From Methylocystaceae bacterium (GTDB lineage: Bacteria > Pseudomonadota > Alphaproteobacteria > Rhizobiales > Beijerinckiaceae): a stretch of DNA of 37,648 nt. Location: positions 1-37,648 of the forward strand of contig WSXZ01000023.1 of the NCBI GenBank assembly GCA_009773555.1. The letters are read 5' to 3'. Shown here in pieces: positions 8,822-18,398 of the stretch. Both the position numbers and the translations under genes were made by a program. Below the pieces are notes generated by a model. That model was not told the origin of the DNA. It saw only the letters and a list, made by a program, of their open reading frames with translations, and made no database searches. How positions within the stretch are numbered: position 1 is the stretch's first letter; each line of letters begins with the position of its first letter.

Positions 8822-9463
8822 CTAGCGTCGCTGGCTCAGCATGGAGTCGGCTTCCCGCATCAGCCGCGCCTCGTGCCGCTTATAGTAGCGCCAAAGCACA
8901 AACAGCCCGACGGCAACCCCGGCGAGGAGGGCCATCCCGATGGGACCTTCGATTTTTTCGAAGCCGGCCGTAAGGTAATAAGCGCCAAAACCGAATACGC
9001 ACGCCCAAACGACGCCGCCCGCCGCGTTATAGATGAAGAAGCGGCCCGGCGGCAGATGGTTTGCGCCCGCGAGCGAGGCCGCGAGAATGCGCAGCAACGC
9101 GATGAAGCGGCCGAAAAAGACGATCGCGCCGCCCCAGCGATAGAAGAGATATTGGCCGAGGCGCAGCTTCTCCGGCCCGAGCCCGACATAATGGCCGTAG
9201 CGTTCGAGAAGCTTCGTTCCATACTCCCGCCCCAGCCAATAGCCGACATTATCGCCGACGATCGCGCCTGCGGCGGCCGCCACGACGATATTCTCAATGG
9301 CGATCGCTCCGGAGAGCCGCGCGTAAATTGCCGCGCCGACGAGCATGGTTTCGCCGGGCAGCGGAATGCCGGCGCTTTCCAGGGCCACGACGATAAAGAT
9401 CGCCCAATAGCCGTAGGTCGAAAGGACGGCGGCGATCTGCGCCTGGTCGAGAAAATGCGTCAT
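8822..9463 (-). CDS. DedA family (SNARE-associated/VTT) membrane protein
   Basis: A 213-aa polytopic inner-membrane protein of the DedA/VTT family. Members are implicated in lipid scrambling (undecaprenyl phosphate or phospholipid flipping), envelope homeostasis and proton-motive-force-dependent transport. Typical family signatures are E-x-x-x-x-PLPGE near residue 30 (ESAGIPLPGETMLVGA), GDNVGYWLGREYG near residue 70, and FFGRFIALLRILAASLAG around 115-133, which includes the re-entrant loop Arg/Phe pattern. The likely number of helices is five or six. No strong ribosome binding site is visible upstream of the ATG at 9463. The substrate is not inferable from sequence. Confidence 0.93.
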   Translation of the reverse strand: MTHFLDQAQIAAVLSTYGYWAIFIVVALESAGIPLPGETMLVGAAIYARLSGAIAIENIVVAAAAGAIVGDNVGYWLGREYGTKLLERYGHYVGLGPEKLRLGQYLFYRWGGAIVFFGRFIALLRILAASLAGANHLPPGRFFIYNAAGGVVWACVFGFGAYYLTAGFEKIEGPIGMALLAGVAVGLFVLWRYYKRHEARLMREADSMLSQRR

Positions 9464-9568
9464 CCATGGCCCGGAATGTGTCTTACGCTACTCTCATGTA
9501 GGCCTGAATGCGCAAATGGCGACGTCGCCGAAGCGAGGCCGCCATTCTCAGGACGTCAATTGAAGGGA

Positions 9569-9928
9569 TCAGTGATATTGCAGCGCATTCTCTCGCGCGG
9601 CGCTGAAGGCGTAGGGCGGCGTCGCAGCCATCGCCTCGCTGTCGAAGACGAAGGGGTCGCGCTCCAACGCGACTTGAAGGACCTCCCGCAATCCTCGGAG
9701 CAGAGGCTGGTCGTCGCGGACAACCTTGGCCCGAAGCGCCTCCTGCGCGGCTTCATCCGACCGGCTCGCGAAATCGCGCACCGCCATGGCGACGAATCTG
9801 CCAACGCTGACGCCCTTCTCTTCAGCCGCGGCGCGGACACGCTCGGCGAAGCCGCCGCCAATGCAAGCCAAGGCGGCATGCGCCACCTTGTCGTTCGAGC
9901 AGGAATTGATCAGATCCACGATGACCAT
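9569..9928 (-). CDS. Small helical protein of unknown function
   Basis: Not recognised. The 119-aa product starts MVIVDLINSC and contains an amphipathic stretch RVRAAAEEKGVSVGRFVAMA that faintly resembles ribbon-helix-helix DNA-binding segments; this is only a resemblance. The frame is open further upstream (ATG at 9955), but the ATG at 9928 has a strong GGAGG 5 nt upstream, so I place the start here. It has no signal peptide or membrane segment. The codon pattern is consistent with neighbouring genes. It is flanked by the DedA gene and by a 440-bp stretch without genes. Confidence 0.65.
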   Translation of the reverse strand: MVIVDLINSCSNDKVAHAALACIGGGFAERVRAAAEEKGVSVGRFVAMAVRDFASRSDEAAQEALRAKVVRDDQPLLRGLREVLQVALERDPFVFDSEAMAATPPYAFSAARENALQYH

Positions 9929-10371
9929 GACGACCTCCGCCCTTGAACGTTCCATGTTTGGAACCCTTTGTTGGCCGCGGTTGCTTTGTCTCCGCGACAT
10001 CAGTTTCCGTCGCCCCGTCAGGCGCGTTCGTTCCCGCCAAGCTATCCAGTCAAGCTGAACGTTATCTGTATGAATGCTGAAAAAATTCCGCGTCCGACGA
10101 TCGGACGGGATCTCTCAAGCCCGGCGAACAAGGCTATCGGCGCAAGAGCCGAGAGACTTTGCTCCCCATGCCGCGCGCTGCTGCCTTCTAACTGAAGGCC
10201 ATGACAGCTTCACGACGAAGTTCGCCGATATATCAATAACATAGTGATCAGCCGAGCTGAGGCCGCAGCACGACTGGTGACTCAACTCGTGGCTGGAGCA
10301 ATAGTTCCGAGCAGCTGAATAATTCGTAGCTGCGGCGCAAAAGATCGTGCGGCGCCGCAGTAACCTTGACT
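9929..10371. other. Long intergenic stretch with one perfect hairpin
   Basis: This 443-bp interval between the small helical protein gene and gloA has no supported coding sequence and is less GC-biased than its surroundings in parts (for example gatatatcaataacatagtg near 10227-10246). At 10330-10360 the arms ctgcggcgc and gcgccgcag form a perfect 9-bp stem with a 13-nt loop, just after the gloA stop; it lacks a T-tract. I see no tRNA or recognisable small RNA. Confidence 0.5.
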
Positions 10372-10812
10372 CTACCAAGCGCCGATGTTGGGCGCCGAAA
10401 CCCAGGGTTCCGTTGGCGGCAGCGGCGCGCCCTTCTGCAACAACTCGATGGAGACCAAATCCGGCGATTGCACGAAGGCCATATGGCCGTCGCGCGGCGG
10501 CCGATTGATCGTCACGCCCGCCGCCTGCAGCCGCGCGCAAACGTCGTAAATATTCTCAACGGCAAAGGCGATGTGACCGAAATTCCGCCCGCCGGAATAT
10601 TCGTGTTCGTCCCAGTTATGGGTGAGTTCGATCGTCGGCGCTCCGAGTTCCTTGGCTTGCGCGGCATCCTCGGGCGCGGCGAGATAGACGAGCGTATAGC
10701 GCGCCTTCTCATTCTGAGTGCGGCGCACCTCCTGAAGTCCAAGCACGCCGCAAAAAAATTCGAGCGAGCGGTCGAGGTCGCCGACTCGGATCATGGTGTG
10801 CAGAAATCTCAT
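10372..10812 (-). CDS. gloA: Lactoylglutathione lyase (glyoxalase I)
   Basis: Converts the hemithioacetal of methylglyoxal and glutathione to S-lactoylglutathione, a cytosolic detoxification step. This 146-aa protein matches the E. coli-type Ni-dependent enzyme: the N-terminus ([16 protein letters not shown]) is nearly diagnostic, and the four metal ligands are present as His5, Glu62, His80 and Glu123. I placed the start at 10812 because AGGAG lies 8 nt upstream and family members start there; the open frame upstream would run into the divergent CDF gene. The promoter region is shared with that gene across about 100 bp. The enzyme is a stand-alone gene here. Confidence 0.95.
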   Translation of the reverse strand: MRFLHTMIRVGDLDRSLEFFCGVLGLQEVRRTQNEKARYTLVYLAAPEDAAQAKELGAPTIELTHNWDEHEYSGGRNFGHIAFAVENIYDVCARLQAAGVTINRPPRDGHMAFVQSPDLVSIELLQKGAPLPPTEPWVSAPNIGAW

Positions 10813-10917
10813 AATGAGGCTCCTATCTGATGCGTCCGCCATAATAATAGCGCGCCACGGCGCGGATTTGCGCCCACGCCGAGCGCCTGCTAGAGCGCTG
10901 GCGCTCCCAAAACGTAG

Positions 10918-12342
10918 GTGCGTAGCGACGTGACCGAGACGAAGGCTCTTCCGCGAGCGGCGACCAGCGTCAAGCTGGCGGCCGCCAAGGCGTCGATCGC
11001 CGCCAGCGCTTTGCTCGCGGCGGCGAAACTCGCGGCCGGTCTGTGGTCTGGCTCGCTCGCGCTGCTGTCCGAGTCGGGGCACGCCTTCGTGGACACCGGC
11101 GCGACAGTGCTGACCTTCTTCGCCGTGCGCGAAGCGGAGAAGCCGGCGGACGAGGAACATCACTATGGCCATGGCAAATATGAGGCGCTGGCCGCGCTGA
11201 TCCAAACCGGCTTCCTCTTCGGCCTCGCCCTGTTCATCGTCGGCGAAGCCTGGAGGCGGCTGCAGGAGACGGATGTCGTGATCGACGCCGGCTGGCCGAT
11301 CTATGGCGTTCTGGTCGTCTCGATCATCGTCGATTTCGTGCGCTCGCGGCAGTTGCGGCGGATCGCAAAGGAAGAGGGCAGCGACGCTCTGGCCGCTGAC
11401 GCGCTGCATTTTTCGAGCGATCTGGTGTCATCGGCGCTGGTGCTGCTCGGTCTCGTTGCGGCGCATTACGGGTTCGAGCGCGGCGACGCGCTCGCCGCCT
11501 TGGGCGTCGCCGTCTTCATCGCCATCGCGGGCTTTCGGCTGGGCCGTCGCACCATCGACACTTTGCTCGACGCCGCGCCACGCGAAATGGCGCCGCATCT
11601 GGAGAGGGCGATCGTCGACGTGCCGGGCGTCATCGCAATCGATTCGCTGCGGCTGCGCACGATTGGCCCTGACATCGTCGGCGAAGCGACGATTGGCGTT
11701 TCGCGCGGCTTGCGCGTCGAGCAGGCGGCGCGCATCAAATCGGCCGTCGCCGACGCGATCGCCACAGTTACGCCGCGCGCCCGGGTGACGCTGTCGATCG
11801 AGCCGCGGGCGCTTGACGACGAAACGATCGCGGAACGCATCCTGCTGGTCGGGGCGCGTCGCCACATTCACGCCCATCATGTCATCGCCCAGCAAATCGA
11901 GGGCAGGCTATCGATCGGCGTCGACGTCGAACTCGATGGCGCCATGCCGCTCGGCCGCGCGCATGCGATCGCCGCCGACTTCGAGAGCGCGCTGCGCGAC
12001 GAATTCGGCGCCGACGCTGAAGTCGACACGCATATCGAGCCGCTCGAGCTGCAATTGCTCGCGGCGCAGGTCGCCGATCCCGCAACTGCTGGGGCCATCG
12101 AGGCGGCGCTTGCGCGCGTCGCCGCTCAGACCCGACCGCCGGCGCAAGTGCGGGACGTTCGAGTCCGCGAAACGGCCGGAGGCATCGTCGTCAACTTCCG
12201 CTGCCGTCTCGACGCGGCCGTGTCCGTGCAATGCGCCCATGATGCGCTCGACGAGATCGAGCGCCGCACGCGCGAGGAATTTCCGGCGATTCTGCGCATC
12301 GTCGGCCGCGCCGAGCCCGGCGATCGCTCAGCCGCCGCATAG
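10918..12342 (+). CDS. Cation diffusion facilitator transporter with extended C-terminus
   Basis: Inner-membrane divalent-metal/proton antiporter of the CDF family (474 aa), probably exporting Zn2+, Fe2+ or a similar ion. Helices span residues about 20-215. The transport site is of the HD-HD kind: HAFVD (His55/Asp59) in helix 2 and HFSSD (His164/Asp168) in helix 5; a His-rich loop (HHYGHGKYE) follows helix 2. The cytosolic tail is about 255 aa, far longer than the usual single dimerisation domain of about 80-90 aa, and looks like three successive ferredoxin-like modules (about 221-296, 300-378, 385-466). The start is GTG at 10918 or GTG at 10930; neither has a strong ribosome binding site. 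xseB follows 33 bp later. Confidence 0.92.
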   Translation: MRSDVTETKALPRAATSVKLAAAKASIAASALLAAAKLAAGLWSGSLALLSESGHAFVDTGATVLTFFAVREAEKPADEEHHYGHGKYEALAALIQTGFLFGLALFIVGEAWRRLQETDVVIDAGWPIYGVLVVSIIVDFVRSRQLRRIAKEEGSDALAADALHFSSDLVSSALVLLGLVAAHYGFERGDALAALGVAVFIAIAGFRLGRRTIDTLLDAAPREMAPHLERAIVDVPGVIAIDSLRLRTIGPDIVGEATIGVSRGLRVEQAARIKSAVADAIATVTPRARVTLSIEPRALDDETIAERILLVGARRHIHAHHVIAQQIEGRLSIGVDVELDGAMPLGRAHAIAADFESALRDEFGADAEVDTHIEPLELQLLAAQVADPATAGAIEAALARVAAQTRPPAQVRDVRVRETAGGIVVNFRCRLDAAVSVQCAHDALDEIERRTREEFPAILRIVGRAEPGDRSAAA

Positions 12343-12375
12343 CCAAGGATGCGCGCTTCATCTATGAGAGACGCC

Positions 12376-12633
12376 ATGACGCAGAAGCCGGACGCCGCCG
12401 CTGACATCGCATCATTGCCCTTCGAACAGGCGATGCAGGAACTCGAGCGCATCGTCGGCGACCTGGAGAAAGGCGCCGTCTCGCTCGACGAGTCGGTGAA
12501 GCTCTATGCGCGCGGCAAGGCGCTGCAGGCGCGCTGCGAGGCGCTTCTCGCCGAGGCCGAAGCGCGCATCGAGAAGATCACCCTTGGCGAAAACGGCCAG
12601 CCGACAGGAGTCGCGCCCTTCGACGTCGAATAG
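12376..12633 (+). CDS. xseB: Exodeoxyribonuclease VII small subunit
   Basis: Small subunit of ExoVII, which degrades single-stranded DNA to oligonucleotides with the XseA large subunit (not in the window). The 85-aa product carries the family core: LPFEQAMQELERIVGDLEKG, then SLDESVKLYARGKALQARCE and a C-terminal helix ending in a short tail. Start choice is uncertain: in-frame ATGs occur at 12349, 12364 and 12376. The last (MTQKPDAAAD) gives a length close to the usual 80 or so residues. It follows the CDF gene closely on the same strand and may be co-transcribed. Confidence 0.93.
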   Translation: MTQKPDAAADIASLPFEQAMQELERIVGDLEKGAVSLDESVKLYARGKALQARCEALLAEAEARIEKITLGENGQPTGVAPFDVE

Positions 12634-12635
12634 AC

Positions 12636-12671
12636 GTTAATCCAAGTGCTAATCCAAGCGTTAATCCAAGT
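12636..12671. repeat. Three tandem copies of a 12-bp unit at a gene end
   Basis: The units are gttaatccaagt (12636-12647), gctaatccaagc (12648-12659) and gttaatccaagt (12660-12671). The third copy contains the end of the minus-strand DUF3422 frame (codons for His-Leu-Asp and the stop). The other two copies repeat this tail beyond the stop and fill the space to xseB. Confidence 0.9.
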
Positions 12672-13946
12672 GTTCCTCCTCCGCCGCCTCTCGCGACAAT
12701 CTGAGGACGCGGGCCATGAACGCGATCGCGATGAGCACGGCGATCGGCATCGCCAGGGCGGCGACGAGATCGGCGGAAACCTGCGGCGGAAGGGCGCCAG
12801 CGGCCTTGAGCCCCTTAGCGACAAAGCTGAAGAGTCCAGTGAGAAAATAGGCGAGTCCGGCGATCGTGATTCCCTGCACGATGCGGTTGAGCCGCATCTG
12901 CAACCGCGTGCGGCGGTTCATCTCTTCAAGCAGCGCGCCGTTCTGCCGCTCCATCTCCAGCGTGATGCCGGTGAGAAGCGCGTTTGGCGCGCCTCGACGG
13001 CGTTGCAGGTTTCGATCGCTGGATCGAGGCGCGCATTGAGGAAATCTGAAATCGTCACATATTGTCCTTCGCGCCGTTCCTGCAGCTGGGAGAGGCGGTT
13101 CTTCACCAGAGCGCGATAGGCGCGGCTCGCGTCGAAACGGAAGGCCGTGCGCGTCGACAGCGCCTGACTGCTCGCGAGCAGGTCCGAGAGCCGCTTCAGC
13201 AAAAGGTAATTGACGCGCATGTCATGCGCTTCGTTCAGCGCTTCGGTGATGCCCGAAAGCTCTCGCTCCATGTTGGCGAGTTGCGGCGACACCTGCCGCG
13301 CGAGCGGCAGCCCGAGCAGCGCCATCGTACGATAAGTTTCGATCTCGAGGACCCGCTGCGCGAGACGGCCGGCTTCGAAACGCGGCAGCGCCTTGCTGCG
13401 GATCATCATGCGCGTAAAGCCATACGCGTCGACGGCGAAGTCGGTCAGAACCTGCGCGTCGCGATCTTCGACGCCGACGACGCAGAGACTCTGCGAATTG
13501 AAATAGGATGCAAGCTCTTCGACCGATCGCGCGCCGTCGACGACGCAGAGCTGCGTCGCGACGATGAGAACGCCCGGCGGCGTAAAGGAGATTTCGCCCG
13601 CTTTGAACGGGTCGGCATGCGCGAAGGGGATATCGGCGCCGACGCCAGTCGACCAGCTGTAGGTGGTGAATTCGCTATGTTGCTCCCAGCGAAGCCGCCA
13701 ATCGCCAAAGATAAAGTAGTGGAATCGCGCGCCAGGATCCGGCGCCAGCACGCCATGCGCGAGCGCGAGCGCGCCGATCGCTTCACGATCGGCGGCCGCC
13801 GCTTCGTGGTCGGTGGCGAAGGCGTAGTGATAGATGCGCCGCGGCGCGTCGAGCGGCAGGAACGGCCGCGCGTGCAGTTCCGCGAGAACCGCCTCGCGGA
13901 AGGGATGCTCGCTGAGAGTCTTGGGCTCGTCTTCGCTGATTTCCAT
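12661..13946 (-). pseudogene. DUF3422 family protein, frameshifted
   Basis: DUF3422 proteins are membrane-anchored proteins of unknown function. The first frame (12918-13946) begins MEISEDEPKTLSEHPFREAV and matches the family through CNAVEARQ (residue 321), then reads into non-family sequence and stops. The rest of the family sequence (ALLTGITLEMERQNGALL, then two hydrophobic segments beginning GITIAGLAYFLTGLF and DLVAALAMPIAVLIAI, ending EEHLD) continues in the next frame. Adding one base at the AAA run (ttt at 12983-12985 on the plus strand) would give a continuous protein of about 428 aa, near my recollection of family length. This is either a real mutation or a homopolymer sequencing error. 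The gene converges with xseB. Confidence 0.85.
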
Positions 13947-14013
13947 TGCGTCTCTTGGCTCGCATTGGCGGGCTGCATTTCCACGCGACTGAATCCTATT
14001 CGCGGCCTGCGGC

Positions 14014-15708
<1,695 letters not shown>

Positions 15709-15732
15709 CTACAACTCGTCTCCGGCAACGGC

Positions 15733-15760
15733 AAAAAGGCGGCGCGAGTCCCGCGCCGCC
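15733..15760 (-). terminator. Rho-independent terminator of the Gly/Trp-rich gene
   Basis: The arms ggcggcgcg (15738-15746) and cgcgccgcc (15752-15760) form a perfect 9-bp GC stem with a 5-nt loop. Read on the minus strand the stem is followed by TTTTT (15733-15737), immediately downstream of the gene ending at 15789. Confidence 0.85.
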
Positions 15761-15788
15761 GTTCAGACTGCCTGGAGAAATGTTGAGC

Positions 15789-16280
15789 TTACCAGCCCCA
15801 GCCGCCGCCCCAGCCGCCGCCCCAACCTCCACCCCAGCCGCCGCCCCAACCGCCGCCGCCCCAGCCGCCGCCCCAGCCGCCGCCGCCCCAGCCGCCGCCC
15901 CAGCCGCCCCAGGGATCTCCCCATCCGCTGTAGGCGGCCGGGTAGTAGCCATAGGGGTAGCCATAGCCGCCATAACCGCTCGAAGCCGCGGCGAGGCCGG
16001 CGCCCAGAAGTCCGAGGCCCACGCCCGCGGCGATGGCGCCGCCGGGGTTGGAATAGCCGCGCCGGTAGCCGTAGCGCCGGCCCCAGCCGCCGCGATAGCC
16101 CCAGCCGCCGCGATTGCCCCAGCCGCGACGATACCAAACATTTTCGACCGGGCTCGAAGGCGCGACAATTGACCGATCGGGCGCGCTCATCGGCCCGGCG
16201 AGCGCTTCGGTGGGAACGGCGGTCGCCAATGTCGCGCTGCAGAGCGCGCCGGAGAGCGCCAATTTTAGGGCTTTTCGCAT
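15789..16280 (-). CDS. Secreted Gly/Trp-rich repeat protein
   Basis: The 163-aa product has a signal peptide (MRKALKLALSGALCSATL, probable cleavage after EALA) and then three low-complexity zones: Arg/Gly/Trp/Tyr-rich (RGWGNRGGWGYRGGWGRR), a Gly/Ala hydrophobic stretch at about 80-102 that could span or insert in a membrane, and a C-terminal third of nearly pure Gly and Trp (units of WGGG or WGGGG). No enzyme motif is present. AGGAGG lies 7 nt upstream of the ATG, and a strong terminator follows. Glycine-rich exported proteins of this sort occur widely in Rhizobiales with unknown roles, sometimes proposed as envelope or surface-associated proteins. The tail is encoded by near-identical 12-15-bp repeats (15792-15915). 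Confidence 0.85.
   Translation of the reverse strand: MRKALKLALSGALCSATLATAVPTEALAGPMSAPDRSIVAPSSPVENVWYRRGWGNRGGWGYRGGWGRRYGYRRGYSNPGGAIAAGVGLGLLGAGLAAASSGYGGYGYPYGYYPAAYSGWGDPWGGWGGGWGGGGWGGGWGGGGWGGGWGGGWGGGWGGGWGW
15792..15915. repeat. Imperfect tandem 12/15-bp repeats encoding a Gly-Trp tail
   Basis: Repeats of ccagccgccgcc with 3-nt length variants run through the 3' end of the Gly/Trp-rich gene. All unit lengths are multiples of three, so gain or loss of units would keep the frame while changing the length of the WGGG tail. Confidence 0.85.
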
Positions 16281-16413
16281 CGTTCATCCTCCTCCTGGCG
16301 CGGCGACTCGCCGCGTGCGTCGCAAACTCCCCTGGAGCTCACGCCGCACTAACAACTTACTTAGGCTGAACATGATCCGCTGCGAGAGGCTGAAACGGGA
16401 CTTTTTTTGGCGT

Positions 16414-16884
16414 TTACGTTAAGCGCCCAACATCGCTGTCAGACGCCGACGCCTCGGCGCCGATATCGTGGATGAAATCCAAAAGCCTGCAACGAAAGAA
16501 ATCGCGCACGCGAGCGGCGGTCGCCGGATGCTGCTCCAAAATCAAATGAAACAATGGCCGCAGAATCTTAAGCACCGTGGCCGGCTCCTGCGCAATCGCA
16601 CCGGCGGGGCGGGTCGAGGGCGCGAGGAGGGCTGTTTCGCCGATCAGCGTCCAGGGCCGGACGATCTTTGATCGAGGACGTCCGTCGTTTGCGCCGGTCA
16701 GCGCGATCGATCCCAAGGTGAGCACATAGCCGCCGTCCGACATCTCGCCGCGTCGAAACAGGACGTCGCCGGCGCGCAGCAGGCGCGTTTCTGCGGAAAG
16801 CGCGAGCATATGCAGGGCGTTCGGCTCGAAGATCGAAAAGAGAGGGATGCGCGCGAGATTGTCGATATCGTCGTCCAGCGTCAT
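16414..16884 (-). CDS. Stand-alone cyclic-nucleotide-binding domain protein
   Basis: A 156-aa protein made almost entirely of one cNMP-binding (Crp-type) beta-roll: IPLFSIFEPNALHMLALSAE, then LRAGDVLFRRGEMSDGGYVL and the phosphate-binding-cassette-like stretch LIGETALLAPSTRPAGAIA. It lacks a DNA-binding helix-turn-helix, so it is not a full Crp/Fnr regulator. The Gly-Glu of the cassette is present and an Arg occurs near the canonical position; ligand binding is plausible but unproven. It sits 72 bp downstream of the response-regulator gene on the same strand and may be co-transcribed with it. Its partner could be that regulator or an enzyme elsewhere. Confidence 0.85.
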   Translation of the reverse strand: MTLDDDIDNLARIPLFSIFEPNALHMLALSAETRLLRAGDVLFRRGEMSDGGYVLTLGSIALTGANDGRPRSKIVRPWTLIGETALLAPSTRPAGAIAQEPATVLKILRPLFHLILEQHPATAARVRDFFRCRLLDFIHDIGAEASASDSDVGRLT

Positions 16885-16956
16885 GTCATTTTGTTCGGCG
16901 TCCCCCCACGCTATCTCTATATGCGCCGGCAGCGCGGCGTAAGCGTGGCGTAAGCG

Positions 16957-17589
16957 TTAAGACGCGGGGTCCTCTTCGCTGGCGGCGAGCCGGTACCCGT
17001 CGCGTTCCGTTTTGAGCCAGCGCGGCCGGTCGGGCGACGGCTCGAGCTTGCGTCTCAGACGGTGAATGTGCGTTTCGAGCGTACGGGTCGACATATTCGG
17101 ACCGTAGCCCCACACGTCGCGAAGCAGCGCCTCGCGCGAGACCGCCGCGCCATGGGCGCGCGCCAGCCTCGCCAGAATCGCCGTCTCTTTTTCGGTCAGC
17201 TTCAAGCGCGCGCCAGAAGGCGCCCGGAGTTCGCCGGCCTCGAAATGATAGGGGCCGACAGCCGTCCGCGCAGGCGTGGAATCGATGAGCGCCACCAATT
17301 CCGCAAAGCGGATGGGACGCGTAACGACGGCGTCGATCCCCAGCGGCGGCGATTTCGGCTCATCGGCGATGAGCACGACACGGGTCCTGCAGCCCCGCGC
17401 GCGCGCATCGCAAAGCGCTTTGAGATCGCAATGGGATTCGTCCACGATCGCCGCATCCGGCCAATCTGATCCCGGCGCGCCGAGCTGGCCATCGCGCAGC
17501 GCATAGCGGCCGAGCGCGGCGAATTGCTCGACCAGCATCGCCCGCAACGGGGCGTTGGCGGCGATGCTCAAAATGCGCGAAAGGGACAT
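16957..17589 (-). CDS. OmpR-type winged-helix regulator with degenerate receiver
   Basis: The 210-aa protein has an N-terminal receiver-like domain (1-105) and a C-terminal winged-helix DNA-binding domain (about 115-203; ALLRDVWGYGP, STRTLETHIHRLRRKLEP and the terminal WLKTERDGYRL are typical of the OmpR family). The receiver departs from the consensus: the acidic pair is replaced by Ala10/Ala11, the Thr/Ser position is Ala75, and the conserved Lys is Arg91, though Asp50 remains at the phosphorylation site. This suggests control that does not depend on phosphorylation. No histidine kinase is nearby. The neighbouring cNMP-binding protein is on the same strand 72 bp downstream. Confidence 0.9.
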   Translation of the reverse strand: MSLSRILSIAANAPLRAMLVEQFAALGRYALRDGQLGAPGSDWPDAAIVDESHCDLKALCDARARGCRTRVVLIADEPKSPPLGIDAVVTRPIRFAELVALIDSTPARTAVGPYHFEAGELRAPSGARLKLTEKETAILARLARAHGAAVSREALLRDVWGYGPNMSTRTLETHIHRLRRKLEPSPDRPRWLKTERDGYRLAASEEDPAS

Positions 17590-17666
17590 CAGCTGGGGGC
17601 GCTCCTCGCGGGTATTCCTGCTATAGGCGGTCAGACGCGCCGGCGAGCGGCGCTTATGAACGCATC

Positions 17667-18209
17667 ATGCACTGCCGAAAGACCCGGACGAAACCTGCCG
17701 GACTGGCCTTGCTGCGGGTCGCGCGGCGCATTGGCGGCCGCCCCCACGAGGGAAGGCTGATCGCCGGGACGCTCGTTCTTCCTTGCGCGCTCGGCCGCAG
17801 CGGAATCTCGCGCCGCAAACGGGAAGGCGACGGCGCGAGTCCGGCCGGCCGTTGGCCGCTCCTCTATTTTTACCTGCGCGCGCCCGCGCCCCTGCGCCTG
17901 CCATGGCGGCGCACGCGGCCGCACGATCTCTGGTGCGACGATCCGCGCTCCTTTCTCTATAACAAACCGCTGCAGGCGCCGTCGCGCCTCGGCCATGAGG
18001 AAATGTGGCGCAAGGATGCGCTCTACGACGCCGTCGGCGTGATGGGCTATAATCTTTGTCCACGCGTGCGCGGTCGCGGCAGCGCTATTTTCTTTCACAT
18101 CGCCACGGATGATCTTTCGCCCACAGCCGGCTGCGTGGCGCTGCGCGCCCGCGACATGGCGCGGCTTCTGCCGCGGTTGGGACGCAAGGTCGCGCTGTTG
18201 ATCGAATAG
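17667..18209 (+). CDS. Minimal L,D-transpeptidase (YkuD) domain protein
   Basis: The YkuD fold cross-links peptidoglycan 3-3 or attaches proteins to it. The 180-aa product shows the catalytic signature with His144 (GRGSAIFFHIA) and Cys156 in SPTAGCVALRARDM; the substrate loop ASPAGRWPLLYFYLR precedes it. No signal peptide is obvious at this ATG. Either export uses an unrecognised start, or the protein belongs to the short leaderless subset I recall from Rhizobiales. There is no strong ribosome binding site. It is divergent from the response regulator gene and followed by a repeat region. Confidence 0.85.
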   Translation: MHCRKTRTKPAGLALLRVARRIGGRPHEGRLIAGTLVLPCALGRSGISRRKREGDGASPAGRWPLLYFYLRAPAPLRLPWRRTRPHDLWCDDPRSFLYNKPLQAPSRLGHEEMWRKDALYDAVGVMGYNLCPRVRGRGSAIFFHIATDDLSPTAGCVALRARDMARLLPRLGRKVALLIE

Positions 18210-18243
18210 CTCTGTCGAGATGAGCCGAATCGAGGGCGCGCTC

Positions 18244-18383
18244 ACCCTCTCCCATTGGGAGAGGGTCGGTCCAAAGGACCGGGGTGAGGGGCAAGAGCCT
18301 CTCTTTCCTATGGTGCGATCTCGCAGAGATTCAAACCCCTCACCCGGCTGCTTCGCAGCCACCCTCTCCCCAGGGGAGAGGGT
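18244..18383. repeat. Inverted pair of palindromic repeats (family B, copy set 1)
   Basis: Unit 1 (18244-18291) has two hairpins, accctctcccattgggagag(ggt) and cggtccaaaggaccg, ending ggtgagggg. Unit 2 (18336-18383) is its inverted counterpart, starting cccctcacccggctgcttcg and ending in the ctctcccc/ggggagag palindrome. They are separated by 44 bp. They occupy the space between the L,D-transpeptidase gene and the convergent YggS gene. The layout matches a BIME-like pair; a related pair lies at 32664-32837. Confidence 0.85.
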
Positions 18384-18398
18384 GTGTGCGCGTTTTCT

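Noticed and set aside
8609-9946. 445-residue open frame on the plus strand
   Set aside because: It covers the DUF2244 gene end and the DedA and small-protein genes, all of which have better family or start evidence on their own frames.
10115-10540. 141-residue frame on the minus strand in the gap after gloA
   Set aside because: Its first half is antisense-frame overlap with gloA and the second half has no start site, motif or family resemblance.
15792-15915. Regular short repeats resembling a CRISPR-like array
   Set aside because: Units are contiguous without unique spacers, are in frame within a signal-peptide-bearing gene, and encode a Gly-Trp tail; no cas genes are nearby.
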